From Azorinus chamasolen (taxonomy: Eukaryota; Mollusca; Bivalvia; Cardiida; Solecurtidae): a DNA stretch of 64,000 bases. A program made the translations under genes and the position numbers. The stretch lies in assembly GCA_963576725.1 (NCBI GenBank), contig OY755242.1:27065358-27129357 (forward strand). The letters are read 5' to 3'. The notes under the pieces are model-generated. The model worked only from the letters and a program-made list of their open reading frames with translations. It made no database searches and was not told the origin of the DNA. Below are positions 10,816 through 22,775 of this stretch, in pieces; position 1 is the stretch's first letter; every line of letters begins with the position of its first letter.

Positions 10816-11472
10816 CTACTTGCATATGAATCTCTTCAGGTACTTCTGTGTTTTTGTATGAAACAGGATGACCTCCGTTTTGTCAGTATAGAGCTTCAGC
10901 ATGTTCTGGTGCATCAAAGAGATTAGTTCTTTCAGACAGTTCTCAACTCGTGATAAAGCTTCTTTTTGACAGGAAATGTCCTTGGGCTTAAAGGATAGGT
11001 ATAACTGAGTCATCGGCATAAAATGATGGTTCAGCCCATGGGTTTTGCAGATTGAGCCGACAGGTTTTGTGTACATGATGTAATGTACTGATCCCTGTGG
11101 CACGCTATATCTCATGTTAACTGGAGTGGACAATTCCCCATCTAATGACACTATTTGATAGCGGTCATTTAGATAGGAGGTTATCCACTCTAGAGGTTTT
11201 CCAATGATTCCGAAGTCTTTTTCAAGGCGTTTCAACAACGTTTCGTGATCGATAGTATCAAATGCAGCCGATAAGTCAAGCATCACCAGAATTGTACTTT
11301 CGTTTTTATCTAGGGATTGAAGGATGTCGTTTTGAACTTTCAGAAGAGCAGTCTCTGCTGAATGATGCTTTCGATATGCTGACTGATGCTGCTCATGTAG
11401 ATTGTTTGAGCTCAGGTGGGACTCAATGCGTTTGTCAACCACTTTTTCTAACACTTTGGAGACAAAAGGCAT
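10816..11472 (-). pseudogene. LINE reverse transcriptase fragment
   Basis: 218 codons: SKVLEKVVDKRI, the AFDTIDHE motif near residue 90 with the first catalytic Asp, then VPQGS. The sequence after VPQGS leaves the family frame, so the FADD motif is replaced by FMPMTQLY, a sign of indels. Continuing upstream to ~11790 the frame is interrupted by stops. Confidence 0.8.
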
Positions 11473-11894
11473 ATTTTATACAGGCCTATAATTTCCCAGT
11501 TCATTTGAATCGAGATCAGGTTTCTTTAAAAGGGGTCTGAAATGTGACCTCTTGAAACCTTTTGGAACGCAGGAAGTGTTTACAGAGGAGTTAACAATGT
11601 TTGTCAAAATCGGTAGGAGTTCATCAAGGCATGCCTTTAGCAGCCATGTAGGAATTGGATCCAGTTCGCAAGACTTACAGGGGATGCCTTAATGATCTGT
11701 TCTCCTTCTTGCAATGTTGCTGCACGAAACTTTTCTAAACATTTTGTTGAATGCTGGATCTCAGTGGTAATCGGCACACTGGGTCGTCTTAAAGATCGAT
11801 AATGATGCATGTATCTACAAATCTTTTGTTCACAAATTATGGTCGTTTTCTTCCAGGACAAGCTCTGTATTCGTACGTGAGGATATACCTTGAT

Positions 11895-12410
11895 CATACG
11901 CTCGTATATTAAGAACAACGTTGTTTGTAATGCAAATGTATACTAGCCCTTTAAAGTATAGTTGGTTTAAGCTAAATCATTTAGCATTTGACTGGAATAC
12001 ACATGTCCGTTTATTATAAAAATGTACTAAATTATATACCAATAACAGTTTACACGTGTAACGATTTCTACTTAACGCCTTGTTTTCATTTTATTACTAC
12101 CGTAGCATTTTACCAATAAACATTTACGTGTTGATATACCATGAACAATACGCACGTATATTAAGAACAGCATTGCTTGTAATGCAAATGCATACTCATC
12201 ATTTAAAAGTATAGTTGGTTTAAGCTAAATCATTTAGCATTTGACTGGAACACACGTATCCGTTTATTATAAAATGTACTAAATTATACCACATCAATTA
12301 CAGTTTGGCTAGTCAAAATATCAGACGTGTAACGATATCTAATCAACACCTTGTTTGCATTTTTAATACCATAGTAGCATTTTACCAATAAACATTTAAC
12401 GCTATATAAC
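11895..12410. repeat. Tandem duplication, unit about 250 bp
   Basis: CGTATATTAAGAACA...TTGTAATGCAAATG at ~11902 recurs at ~12155, followed in both by AGTATAGTTGGTTTAAGC and CATTTTACCAATAAACATTT. Two diverged copies are present and no coding potential is seen. Confidence 0.75.
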
Positions 12411-12724
12411 AACTTTCAAATTGTTCATAAGCTACGCAATTGCGGACCTAATTTGTGAGGTATACACTTGATCAGAAAAGATTGCGATAGGAACCGATAT
12501 GGTTGTAGCTCCTCGTCACAAGGAAATGGCGTAATAACTCTGATAGTGACAGTTTCTGAAGCTCTTGTAGGATCGAAACATCGTGTGTGTCATCTTGGTG
12601 AACACAATTTCTTATGGTTCACAGACAACACTGTTTTAAGGTTGTCACATCCAAGAAAGATCGGCCAAAACTGAAACTGATATTGTTAATCTGTCGAATG
12701 ATTGTTCTTCGGACGAGACTATAA

Positions 12725-12910
12725 ACCGAGGTCTGATATATCAGTGCTTTACACTGGGCATCTACAAGAACCAGAGAAACTCGATTATAAGAGTAGGGCA
12801 TCCCGCCCGGGTTTCTCTGTATCTTCTCCCCTCTCTCTGGGGCGTCCAGTTAGCCCATAGTGAGCAGAAACGGACGTAAATCAACACAAACAAACAACAA
12901 CAAAATAATT
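12725..12910 (+). mobile_element. SINE-like dispersed repeat
   Basis: Shares ATCAGTGCTTTACACT, TATAAGAGTAGGGCAT, CTCTCTGGGGCG and TTAGCCCATAGT, in order, with 55945-56130. It ends in a CAA-rich tail next to the LINE at 12930. I find no clear tRNA A/B boxes, so the class is uncertain. Confidence 0.55.
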
Positions 12911-12929
12911 AAGTATAGGCCGTTGTAAA

Positions 12930-15380
12930 AGGTTTAAAGTAAGGCTATTTGTCTTGGCCGGAATATCAGTTGATAGCAAAGATGTTGATACTTTTGTAAA
13001 ATTGTTTGAAACAGAAATACAGTCTATTGTTGATACTCATGCTCCCGTAAAAGAACACACTAAAATATGTAGAGTTCCGAAACCCTGGATTAATAACAAT
13101 ATTTTGCAACTTAAACGTACTGTACGGAAAAACGAAAGACTTTGGAGAAAATACAGACAGCCAAAGCAATTTAGAGATTTCAAAGAAGCGCGGAACAGGT
13201 ATTGTAATGGAATTGAATGTGAAAAGAAACGCGTGATTAGTGATAAAGTAACCAATGCCATAGGTGATTCAAAAAAACTTTATAGTTTAATATCGGAACT
13301 TACTGGTACTAAAACTGAAAATCCTATGCCTCAATTGCAAAGTAATGGTGAACTTGCAGATAAGTTCGCTGATTTCTTTATGGACAAAATTTCTAAAATT
13401 CGTCAAACGCTTGTAAATTTTCGAAGTTTTCAACCTCAGGTGAAACTAGTGCAATGTTTTGACAACTTTGAGGATCTCACAGAGTCAGAAGTCAGACACC
13501 TTATCAATAAACTTAGCACAAAATCATGTGAGCTGGATTTACTACCCACCCATATCCTAAAGTCATACTTATGTGAATTAACGCCTACAATTACGAAATT
13601 AGTCAATCTTTCTCTAAGACAAGGTGTGTTTCCTTCACATTGGAAACAATCTATCGTTAGGCCCTTACTTAAAAAAGCTGGACTTGACCTTCAGTTTTCT
13701 AACTACAGACCTGTAAGCAATTTATCTTTTCTCTCAAAGTTAGTTGAGAAAGCTGCTCTATTCAGACTTAATAATCATGTCGATAACAATAATCTGCTAC
13801 CCATAAACCAGTCTGCATATAGGCGTTTCCATTCATGTGAAACTGCACTCCTTAGACTTGTAAATGACTTACTTGAGGGTATGGAGAAACAAGAAGTTAC
13901 AGCACTGATTGCGATTGATCTCAGTGCTGCTTTTGATACTGTCGACCATGATATTTTATTAGATGTGTTGCGAAGCCAGTATGGAGTGTGTGGTACAGCA
14001 TTAGCCTGGGTTAATTCATATCTTCGACCACGTAATTGTCGTGTAAGTGTAAATTCGGCTGAGTCATCTCCACGTCCTCTTGAATGCAGTGTACCTCAAG
14101 GCAGTTGTCTGGGACCTTGGCTCTATCTTACCTATGCCGGAACTTTATTTGATGTAATTCCACCAACTATATCAGTGTATGCATTCGCTGACGATCACAA
14201 TGCACTTAGACGTTTTCGACCAACTTCAGTGTCAAATGAAGTTAATGCTATTACAGATCTTGAACAGTGTGCAGTTATTATTAATAATTGGATGAATGCG
14301 AATAAGCTCAAAATGAATACAGATAAAACGGAGTTCATACTGTTTGGCAGTAAATCACAATTGAATAAATGCTGTACAAAAGAAATTGACATTGCAGGTG
14401 ATAAAATTAAATCTGTTGGTACTATTAGATACTTAGGTGCGTACCTGGATGAATCACTGAAATTAAAAGAACATATCAAAACAAAGTGTAGAACTGCTAT
14501 GTTGAACTATCTTAGAATAAAAAATATCCGTAAATACCTTACTGAAGACGCTACTAAGATTCTGGTTCTTTCTTTAGTTATGTCTCATCTCGATTATTGC
14601 AATGCCATATTGTTTGGAACCGCGGATGCTGACTTAAACAAAATGCAACGTATTCAGAACATGTGTGCCAAACTTGTCTTACTACGTGGAAAGTATGAAA
14701 GTTCCAAGGAGGCTCTCTTTGATCTTCACTGGTTACCAATCAAAGCCCGCATAAACTTTAAGATTCTGTGTTTTATGTATAATTGCTCTGTAGGTAATGC
14801 CCCGGTATATCTTAGAGAACTTTTAAATAAACAAACTCCAAGGAGAGCGGGTTTGCGCTCTTCAGACACTGCAGAATTGTTATTTGTCGTTCCATTTAAC
14901 AAACGGAAAACATTTTGTGACAGAAGTTTCAGTACCGTAGGACCAAATCTATGGAATAAGCTTCCGCTGACCATCAGACAATCGGCTTCCTTGGACTTGT
15001 TTAAAAAACAACTGAAAACCCACTATTTTAGAGAGTTTTACACACTGTTTTAATTTAGCGTGGTACTATACATAATTTATGTTGCTTTTACATTTTAGGT
15101 TAGGTTTTAATATTTAAGTTGTATAATATATATCTTAATTGATCGATGTATATTTCAAAATATTGCATGTAATCTTAGAAATTATGTAGATATTTAAGTT
15201 TCTGTTTGTGTATTATGAGGTGTACCATATACATGTTTAACAGAAATCTGGGTCATTTAGGACATTTTAGTTATCATAAATATTTCAATTTGTGTTTATA
15301 TGTTATATATTATATGTACAACGCCATTGAATATGTATCTATCATAGAAATAGGCGTTTAATCAAATAAAACAGTTTACA
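12930..15380 (+). mobile_element. 5'-truncated LINE (CR1/L2 group) with open ORF
   Basis: Coding region 12954-15053 followed by an AT-rich 3' UTR with AATAAA at 15365-15370. The endonuclease domain that precedes the RT in autonomous copies is missing, so this is a 5'-truncated insertion, but the remaining ORF is unbroken. Confidence 0.8.
12954..15053 (+). CDS. LINE ORF2 reverse transcriptase, 699 codons, N-terminally truncated
   Basis: The first codon is a TTG inside a longer frame, so this start is not real. Order of domains: the linker after the missing endonuclease (APVKEHTK..PKPWINN, residues ~23-45), RT fingers (WKQSIVRPLLKKAGL, NYRPVSNLSFLSK, ~233-262), palm (LSAAFDTVDHDILL, ~322-335), SVPQGSCLGP, and catalytic FADDH at 411-415. 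FADDH replaces the more common YADD, as in several CR1/L2-type elements. The C-terminal region (NIRKYLTEDATKILVLSLV, YCNAILFG, FSTVGPNLWNKLP) is complete to the stop. The lack of stops over 2.1 kb implies recent insertion. A second, decayed member of the same family lies at 30745-32900 (-). Confidence 0.85.
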   Translation: MAGISVDSKDVDTFVKLFETEIQSIVDTHAPVKEHTKICRVPKPWINNNILQLKRTVRKNERLWRKYRQPKQFRDFKEARNRYCNGIECEKKRVISDKVTNAIGDSKKLYSLISELTGTKTENPMPQLQSNGELADKFADFFMDKISKIRQTLVNFRSFQPQVKLVQCFDNFEDLTESEVRHLINKLSTKSCELDLLPTHILKSYLCELTPTITKLVNLSLRQGVFPSHWKQSIVRPLLKKAGLDLQFSNYRPVSNLSFLSKLVEKAALFRLNNHVDNNNLLPINQSAYRRFHSCETALLRLVNDLLEGMEKQEVTALIAIDLSAAFDTVDHDILLDVLRSQYGVCGTALAWVNSYLRPRNCRVSVNSAESSPRPLECSVPQGSCLGPWLYLTYAGTLFDVIPPTISVYAFADDHNALRRFRPTSVSNEVNAITDLEQCAVIINNWMNANKLKMNTDKTEFILFGSKSQLNKCCTKEIDIAGDKIKSVGTIRYLGAYLDESLKLKEHIKTKCRTAMLNYLRIKNIRKYLTEDATKILVLSLVMSHLDYCNAILFGTADADLNKMQRIQNMCAKLVLLRGKYESSKEALFDLHWLPIKARINFKILCFMYNCSVGNAPVYLRELLNKQTPRRAGLRSSDTAELLFVVPFNKRKTFCDRSFSTVGPNLWNKLPLTIRQSASLDLFKKQLKTHYFREFYTLF

Positions 15381-16035
15381 GTTTTTTGTCTTTACTCAAC
15401 ATGCTGTCATAGTTACAAACTGTCCATCCCATATTTCTCAATATCTCAGAAGGATGAGACTTGGATTAATGTACATACCCTGATCATGATAAAGTATATA
15501 TTAAAATAAATTATTATGTTATTGGACTGTTTATCGTAACTACATTCTGTTACACCGTTTCCCTTGTGTCTTCCTTTAGTTTTGTCAATTGGGTTTGTAT
15601 GCATCCCATATCTCAATAGTCTATAGTATTATATAATTATGAATATTCTAGTATGTTGTCGTGAATTCCGATAGTAATGAAAAAATCCCTACTCAAATAC
15701 AACAGTAATAACAGGTGTCAAGCCCCATTCTGAAGCAATTTAAGCAAATATCCTCTTTTCTACATTAATTGCTAGATCCGAAGCTGTTATATATGCCCAA
15801 TGGTATGGGTCATGTGCACATCCTAGACATATAACTAAACCATAAGCGCTTAACCCTTTACCTCGTGCCAATTTATGTAAGAAATAATGACATTATGAAA
15901 ATTATTTGGAAGCTCTTCACATTGACACATTGGCCGTACCAGACGCAGTAGGATCATAACTAATTTCGCAAGCCAACAGCGGGTACTCTGGTCATACTAC
16001 TACAAGGGCCCCGTGTGTCGGAGCATTATACGCCC
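15381..16035. other. Unassigned; possible MITE end
   Basis: No exon seen. CTTAACCCTTTACCTCG at ~15848 looks like the left end of a TTAA-type MITE whose right end I could not find. Confidence 0.3.
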
Positions 16036-16039
16036 GATT

Positions 16040-17480
16040 TATGTGCCGTCGTAATATTCAAAATATTAATTTGATTTGAAAGACACTGTGAACTTCACAT
16101 TTGACCCACTGACCTAAACATTAATAGGGGTCATCTACTGGCCATGACCAACTTTCCTATTAAGTATGAAGACAGCACGCCTAATCAAGTTATTGAGTGA
16201 ACATGTTTCTTGAAATGATCACTGTGACCTCGACCTTTGCCTGACTGGCCTCAAATTCAGTGGGAGTCATCTATTTGCCATGATTAACGTCCCTATAAAA
16301 TTTGAAGACATCAAATCTTATAGCTATCAATGTAATGAGCGGACAAATTTATTTTAATTGAAAGTCACTGTGACCTTGACCGTTTAGCGACTGACCACAA
16401 AATGGATTGGGGTCATCTGCTGGCCAAGCCAAATATTCCTACTAAGTATGAAGACAGCATACCTAATAGTTAACAAGTTATTGAGCAGATTTGTTTTGAC
16501 TGAAGGTCAATGTGACATTGACCGTAGACAGACTGACCTCAAAATCAATAGGGTTTGTCTACTGACCATAACCAGCCTCCTACTAAGTATAAAGACGGCA
16601 TACCTAATTCTTTTTAAGCTTATGAGCTGACATGGTGAATGGGAGGTCACTGTGACTTTTACCTTTGACCGACTAACTTCAAAATCAATAGGGCCATCTA
16701 CTAGCCATGACCAACCTTCTTATTAAGAATGAAGAAAACATACTAAATACTTATCCATTTATTGAGCGGACAGGATGTTTGAGTTGAAGCTCACCATGAC
16801 CTTGACCTTTGACCGATTGACCTCAAAATCGATAGCGGTCATCTACTAACTATTGTCAACCTTCCAGCTAAGCATGCAGACAGCACATCTGACACTTATC
16901 AAGTTATTGTGCGGTCAAGAATTTGGGTTGAAGGTCAAAATGTCCTTGACCTTTGAATCCACTAACCTTAAATTCGATAGGGGACATCTACTCACCATGA
17001 CCAACCGTCCTACTAAGTATGAAGTTTGTGCAGTCGTAACATGCACAATATCAATTTGAATTGAAAGACACTGTGGCTTTGATCCCACTGACCTAAATAT
17101 CAATTGGGGTTATCTACTCACCATGACCAACCTACCTACCAAGTGTGGAGATGGAACACTTAATACTTATGTTACTAAAAGAACAATATTTTTGAGTTGA
17201 TGGTCAATGTGGACTTGACCGTTGACCGACTGACCTCAAAATCACTAGGGGTCATTTACCAGCCATCACTGACCTTCTTACTAAGAATGAAGGCAGCACA
17301 CCTAATACTTGTCAAGGTCTTGAGCGGAGAGGATGTTGCAGTTGAAGGTCATCGTTATTTTGGCTTTTGACCGACTGACTGACTCGATATATGTCATCTA
17401 CTGGCCATGACCAATCTTCCTAATAAGTATGAAGACAGCACACCTAATACTTATCAATATATTGAGCGGACAAATATGAG
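16040..17480. repeat. Satellite-like array, about 10 diverged units of 135-147 bp
   Basis: The phrase TGAAGACAGCACACCTAATA or close variants recurs at about 16167, 16302, 16448, 16592, 16729, 16876, 17019 (weak), 17146, 17287 and 17430. Between them come TGACCTTTGACC, GACTGACCTCAAAATC and GGTCATCTACTGGCCATGACC. No coding potential is seen. Confidence 0.85.
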
Positions 17481-17759
17481 GCTACCTGAAGGACAGAGGG
17501 ACAACCACCATACAATAATAATAATTACGAGAAACTAATATGTGTCTACTATGTTTGCAAAGGTGACAAAAGAGGGCTCTATGGTGTAAAGGTTTAATCA
17601 TTATCCCGCTATGAAAACATAATGTCTGCTAAATGTTGAATCTGGGGAAATTGTGACTACTTCTAGTTCGACCAAACTGTTCAGAGACTATTGACCGAGT
17701 CTCAAACTGCTTTGGTCCTGATGAGACGCCGATTTACTTGTTTGTGAAAAGATCAGTGT

Positions 17760-17910
17760 TACAGTAAAACCTCTCTATAACGACCACTAAATTACATCAA
17801 GTATTTTATGTTAAAGGCAAGACAAAACGCTCCTATAGGAAGCAACCACCTGCCCAAAATACCAACTAATGAACACAATTTAGTGGTCGTTATAGAGAGG
17901 TTTTACTGTA
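17760..17910. mobile_element. TA-flanked palindromic MITE, family A, copy 1 (deleted centre)
   Basis: Starts TACAGTAAAACCTCTCTATA and ends with its inverse. The inner arms are shortened to 151 bp compared with ~208 bp in full copies. Ends of this kind with TA duplication are typical of pogo/Tc1-mariner relatives. Confidence 0.75.
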
Positions 17911-18759
17911 TTTCGAATGCTCAGTTTGAGTTACGAAAAAGGCGATCTACTGTGGACGCTATATTTGCTTTCACGTGTTTAATACAGAAATATCACAATT
18001 AATATAAGTAGGTATATGTTTTGTTTGTTGATACGAAGACTGCTTTGATTATATTTATAGGCGATACACTGGTAAATACATACTAGTTGTCACATATTAA
18101 GGGTAAATCCATTAAATGTGTACTCAGGTGTGTACTTATAAAAGTGCACCTGCTTAATATAGTAATATATCTTTATGTCCAGAAGCGATAGCTAGAGTTC
18201 AAGCTGTCAAATTATGTCTGGGCAATGTGTATGTTGGTCAGAGTCAGTGGGTATATAACTGTAGAAAGTGACCAGAGTTGGGAGGAGAGACTTGGAGACA
18301 CATAGTCATGGATGTTAGAAATAGATCACGAGACGAAGAAATAAACATATAGAAACGTATAGAGACTAAGTTGTTCATTACGCCACACTAGTAACCTTGA
18401 AGTTCCTTGATCTACAGATGTTCTCCGGATCACTTATCTAGCATAATAAATGTCAAAAGCTATTACGTAAGATTGCATTCATTAAGATGCGATAAGAATA
18501 GTAAGTTTTACCAACTGTAATTCAATATACATAATTACTTCATATAAATACAATCGGTGACATGTTCATTCCTCAACACACAAACATTTTAACCTTCTAC
18601 TTCAGTTTCTACAGTTTATTGGTCAACGTTACAGATGGTTTATATTTGAAAATGTATATACTTTGTATTCAAGGAAAAGTATTAAGAATGATAAGTACCA
18701 GAAAGTAAAGCCATGAGCTAAATTATGTGCTAGTTATCCAGAGTATTTTATATATACTG
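17911..18759. other. No gene recognised
   Basis: AT-rich sequence without open frames, repeats or RNA-like structure that I could support. Confidence 0.3.
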
Positions 18760-20300
18760 CGGGCTTCAGACAAGCGAAAGCAATTTCGCCGATATTATTG
18801 TCTCTTATTGTAGAGGATTTAGAACTATACTGAAATGTTGATTCAGATCTTATATTAGATGATGAAAAAAGTATATAGTGTTAGAACTACTGTATTTCGC
18901 AGATGACATGACTATTCCGGGCAAGTCCCCTTCAGAACTACGAAGTAATTTCGATTTGTGACATACAAATACATCTCGTTTTCGTCGTACCCTTTACTAT
19001 ATTTTCTATAGTTACTCTGATTGCAGCTCAATAAATGAGTATATTGGCTATAGGTGGGTCCAGTTTGTTTCACTTAGATATGTTTTCATTTTACATGCAC
19101 AATTTACCACTGTATTTGCCATCGTGGTTGTTGTAGATTAGTCGGAGAGGGGATATTTTTATTTACACTGTCTGTTTGTCTTTTAGGTTGGGGATGGAAT
19201 AAGTGTGACGTTAGGCGACCCATAGCCGGTTTAATCCCCAGTGACAATTGTCACTAACCTTCCAAGGCGGTACTTCCATCTTCTCCCCCTTTTGTTTGTT
19301 AGTTATGTCTTTGTGCGTTTCCGCTTGTCTTTTGTCATGCACGTACATTTACTGTTTTTGTCGTGATTCTGTTCGGGTGACTGTATGTTTTATATGTGCA
19401 TTACTCATACATGTTCATATATATTATTGTACTTGGGGCATTATGGTTAAGTCTAAACAACAATAATGATATTCCGTAAGCGTGGCTGTAATTATGCGCT
19501 AAATCAAGAACAATTAAACTGAAAAGCATTTTATTATATACATGTAGGGAGAAGTTTTACTTACAGTCAAAGACACTTTGCCAGATGTTTGATGCTTCCG
19601 TTGATTCTATAATTGGTATATTAGTTCATGCCATGCCTTTGAAATCTAGGGATATACTAAATTAAAGGAGATCGAGAGAATGCATTGGCTTATTGTGAGT
19701 AAAGATAAATACATATGCGACAGGAATATACGATGAGCTAGACGGCGTCCCATTATGTATATCTATTTATATTGGAGTGATTAAATATTGGTGTAAAGTT
19801 AGACATTCAGAAAATATTATTTTAAAATTTGTATATGAACATGGTTTGCTGGACTGCAAAATGTTTACAAAATCAGGGTATCGAATGTTAAGAAACTTGG
19901 GTGAATTTGAATAGGATACAGTTTGATTGTGAGCGGTATTTCTATATAATACCTAGAAAGTATAGATTTTACTTTTTGTAGATTAAGACACTAACATCCA
20001 TTTCGATTGCAAACTGGCTGTTGTAGCAGAAATAGCGTATACAGAAATGTGCCAGTTCTGTACTTCTTCAGATTTAGAGGAAGATTACCACCTTATGTGT
20101 GTATGTCCTTTTGATGTATATATTTCTACGCTATACCATCAATGTGTAAGTATCTAGAACTATTAAATACGCATAATACATTAAATCTGATAAAAAGTAT
20201 CACTCTTTGTGACAAAAAATCTTTAAACATCATGTAAAATCACTCTGAAACTTTAATTTGTACAGTTTGTTGCCTAGTAGATATTCACGTGTTATTAATA
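18760..20300 (+). mobile_element. Degenerate LINE interrupted by a Penelope-like fragment
   Basis: Broken frames give LLYFADDMTIPGKSPSELRS (18890-18957, RT catalytic motif), then after the insertion LCQMFDASVDSIIG (~19575), VPLCISIYIGVIKYWCKV (~19748) and CQFCTSSDLEEDYH..CPF (~20050), a C-terminal Cys/His region common in bivalve LINEs. There are many stops and frameshifts. The segment 18976-19465 is foreign PLE sequence. Confidence 0.7.
18976..19465 (+). mobile_element. Penelope-like 3' fragment nested in LINE
   Basis: Matches the reverse complement of 9780-10210: GTCGTACCCTTTACTAT, GGTTGTTGTAGATTAGTC, GGTTTAATCCCC, CCAAGGCGGTACTTCC. It carries only 3' UTR. The ORF at 19248-19466 is not a gene. 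Confidence 0.75.
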
Positions 20301-20480
20301 TGGTGTATTCTGTTCTGTTATATCGTATAGAAACGGAAATGTATCAAGACAAGATACAACGTAGCATAACGTAGAACAAAATGTAATATAACACGTCATA
20401 GCTTGAATTGGCGTGGACATCCATCGTATATATGGTCGCCACGTAGTATACCGCAATAGTACGTGACAAAATTATGTGAA

Positions 20481-20688
20481 TACAGTAAGACCCCTCTAAA
20501 CCGGAATTCTAGTAGAGAAGAATTTAGATACTTTCAGGCAGGTGGCTGCTTAATACAGGGTTAAAGTCATACAGAAAGCTCCTAGAGGAGCTTTCTGCAT
20601 GACTTTCACCCTGTATTAAGCTGCGACCTGTCTCCAGGATCGGTTTTTTATACTAGAATTAACGTCCGGTTTAGAGGATTTTACTGTA
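20481..20688. mobile_element. TA-flanked palindromic MITE, family B, copy 1 (208 bp)
   Basis: Ends TACAGTAAGACCCCTCTAAA / inverse. Inner arms contain GGCAGGTGGCTGCTTAATAC and the centre AGCTCCTAGAGGAGCT. Nearly the whole element can fold into one hairpin. Confidence 0.8.
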
Positions 20689-21130
20689 TACACAGGAGAA
20701 CGTAGCATCCGACGGGTGCATTGTTGACGTTCTGTCACCTTTTGTTACACACTGCTTTACGTCCCTACCACGTTGTAGCACGGTGTTTGAAAAATTGTTT
20801 GTAATTCGTATATGTCGGAAATTAAAATATGTAAACAAAACCAATATGACGTAAATTAGAATCTTTTTCATTTTATATTCCGTTACCTAGTTAAACGTGG
20901 CGGTCTGAATGTGACAATGTGACTACGGCGTCACTGGTCCCAGCCGTTAGTCACTACACCAAAGTTCTGGCCCAATATATAATGTAATACATGAAAATCG
21001 CTACACGTATCACATCGTCATAATAAACTTTGTATTTCGTAATTATTTATCTAAGGATTGAAATAATGGTATCATGAACGTCCTCTCTGGTCGAGGTCCA
21101 CTCTGTTTGTAAGGGAATAAAATTGGTATA

Positions 21131-21497
21131 TACAGTGCTCCCTCCCTACAACGGCCCTCTCAATAACGATTCCCTCCTTACAACAACGCATGTTACTGTT
21201 TCCGAAGCAACAAGGCTCCAGAAACAACTTTTTTTCCATCGTATTTTCTTTATGCCTCCATCAAACCCTATGTTGTGACTACTCTTTAGAATCATCACTT
21301 TGTGACGATTCTAAAGAGTGGTCACAACATAGGGTTTGATTGAGGCATAACGGTTTTAGTTCTCGAAATACACCTTATCTGGGGATCTTCAAATAAGCTA
21401 ATTATGTTTGATTTTCCCTCCCTATAACAACTCCCTCCGAACAACACATACAATCTTCGTATCCCAAAGGGTGTCATTGTAGAGAGGGAGCACTGTA
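21131..21497. mobile_element. TA-flanked MITE, family C, copy 1
   Basis: Ends TACAGTGCTCCCTCCCTACA / GTAGAGAGGGAGCACTGTA. It has a central palindrome of CAAACCCTATGTTGTGACTA and its inverse around TCATCACTTTGTGACGA. Confidence 0.8.
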
Positions 21498-21786
21498 TGA
21501 AGTAAATGGTTTACCTACATGCCTTTGCAAGCAACAAGGGTCCATGTTTACAGTTGTAACCCTTTACATGTTGAATATATCGAGGGTCTGGTGCAGAACA
21601 ATTGTAACTCCTTCACAAAGTTAATATATTTTTTTTTATATTTTTGCACCAAACCCTCGAAATGACATAATGAATATTTACTAGCTGAAGTCTTATAATG
21701 GCATATGTACACGCTTTGTTTTGGTATAGAGTCAAAATTTTGATTTGGTTGACTTTCAAGAGTATTCATTTAAGAATGGCTGGATA
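21498..21786. repeat. Spacer between inverted MITEs, with its own hairpin
   Basis: Contains TCGAGGGTCTGGTGCA (21579) and, ~70 bp on, TGCACCAAACCCTCGA (21644), an imperfect inverted repeat. No gene is seen. Confidence 0.6.
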
Positions 21787-22148
21787 TACAGTGCTCCCTC
21801 TCTACAACGACACCCTTTGGGATACGATGATTGTATGTGTTGTTCAGAGGGAGTTGTTATAGGGAGGGAAAATCAAACATAATTAGCTTGTTTGCAGATT
21901 CCCAGATAAGGTTATTTCGAGAACTAAAACCGTTATACCTCAATCAAACCCTATGTTGTGACCACTCTTTAGTGACCACAAAGTGACGATTCTAAAGAGT
22001 GGTCACAACATAGGGTTTGATGGAGGCATAAATAAAATACGATGGGAAAAAGTTGTTTCTGGAGCCTTGTTGTTTCGGAAACAGTGACATGCGTTGTTGT
22101 AAGGAGGGAATCGTTATTTGGAGGGCCGTTGTAGGGAGGGAGCACTGA
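21787..22148. mobile_element. TA-flanked MITE, family C, copy 2, inverted relative to copy 1
   Basis: Same ends and centre as 21131-21497 but reversed: its right arm matches the complement of copy 1's left arm over ~100 bp. The right terminal base run reads GCACTGA instead of GCACTGTA. Confidence 0.8.
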
Positions 22149-22589
22149 AATGTAGCTATCTTTATCATGGAAAACAAACATCGGCACATTGTGTCATACC
22201 AGGTATTATAGGATCAAATCTTAAATGTAATATTGTGATAAAATAGCTTCAGCAAGAGCTACCTCGTCTAGCTGTGATCCTGTTTGTGAATAAGCACACT
22301 ATGCATCTTTACCAGACATAATGCTAGAGAGTATGTAAGCATGCAGTGGGTTCTTTCAATCCATATTTATCGTTGCAATACAGTACAGGGTACTGACTTG
22401 TTCGTTTTGGATCATATAAAAATTAAGCGAACCGATATACATATATATACATTTTATATCAAACAGCACGGCCTAAACACGCTAGCAATTAAGGCTAAAA
22501 TATAGCCGTGTTCAACTTAGGTACGAAAACAAAATACATATACGTAACAATAACAATTAATGAGTGGTCATTTAACTATCTCCACTCCC

Positions 22590-22775
22590 TCTCGGTGTGC
22601 CGCAGGTTGTAATATCGAAACTAATACGGGTACAACTTTCTAGATATACTTCAAGGTTTGGTTCAAAGGCAGATGGATCAAGACCGATCCCGGCCCATGG
22701 CCTCGACAAAACATGCATCAGTGTGCCAGAGGTTGTGCTATCACAGATAGCACAGCTACAACCTCCTAGATATAC
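22590..22775. repeat. Two-copy degenerate tandem repeat
   Basis: GTGTGCCGCAGGTTGT..CTAGATATACTTCAAGG (22597) is echoed by GTGTGCCAGAGGTTGT..CTAGATATACTTAAAG (22721). A partial third echo follows the next element (GGGTTTGGTTGGAAGACAGATGGACC, 23279). Confidence 0.6.

Larger units (their letters stand above)
9161..11790 (-). mobile_element. Degenerate LINE (CR1/L2 group) split by a Penelope-like insertion
   Basis: On the minus strand the RT N-terminal part (about 11790-10811) and the C-terminal part (9762-9161) belong to one LINE. They are separated by ~1.05 kb of PLE in the same orientation. Motifs include AYRKHHSAETALLK, LSAAFDTIDHETLL and SVPQGS; the catalytic FADD region is frameshifted near 10990-11020. 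Downstream come HIRKYLSPAATKTLVNSLV and DYCNSLLHG, typical of the LINE C-terminus. Confidence 0.8.
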
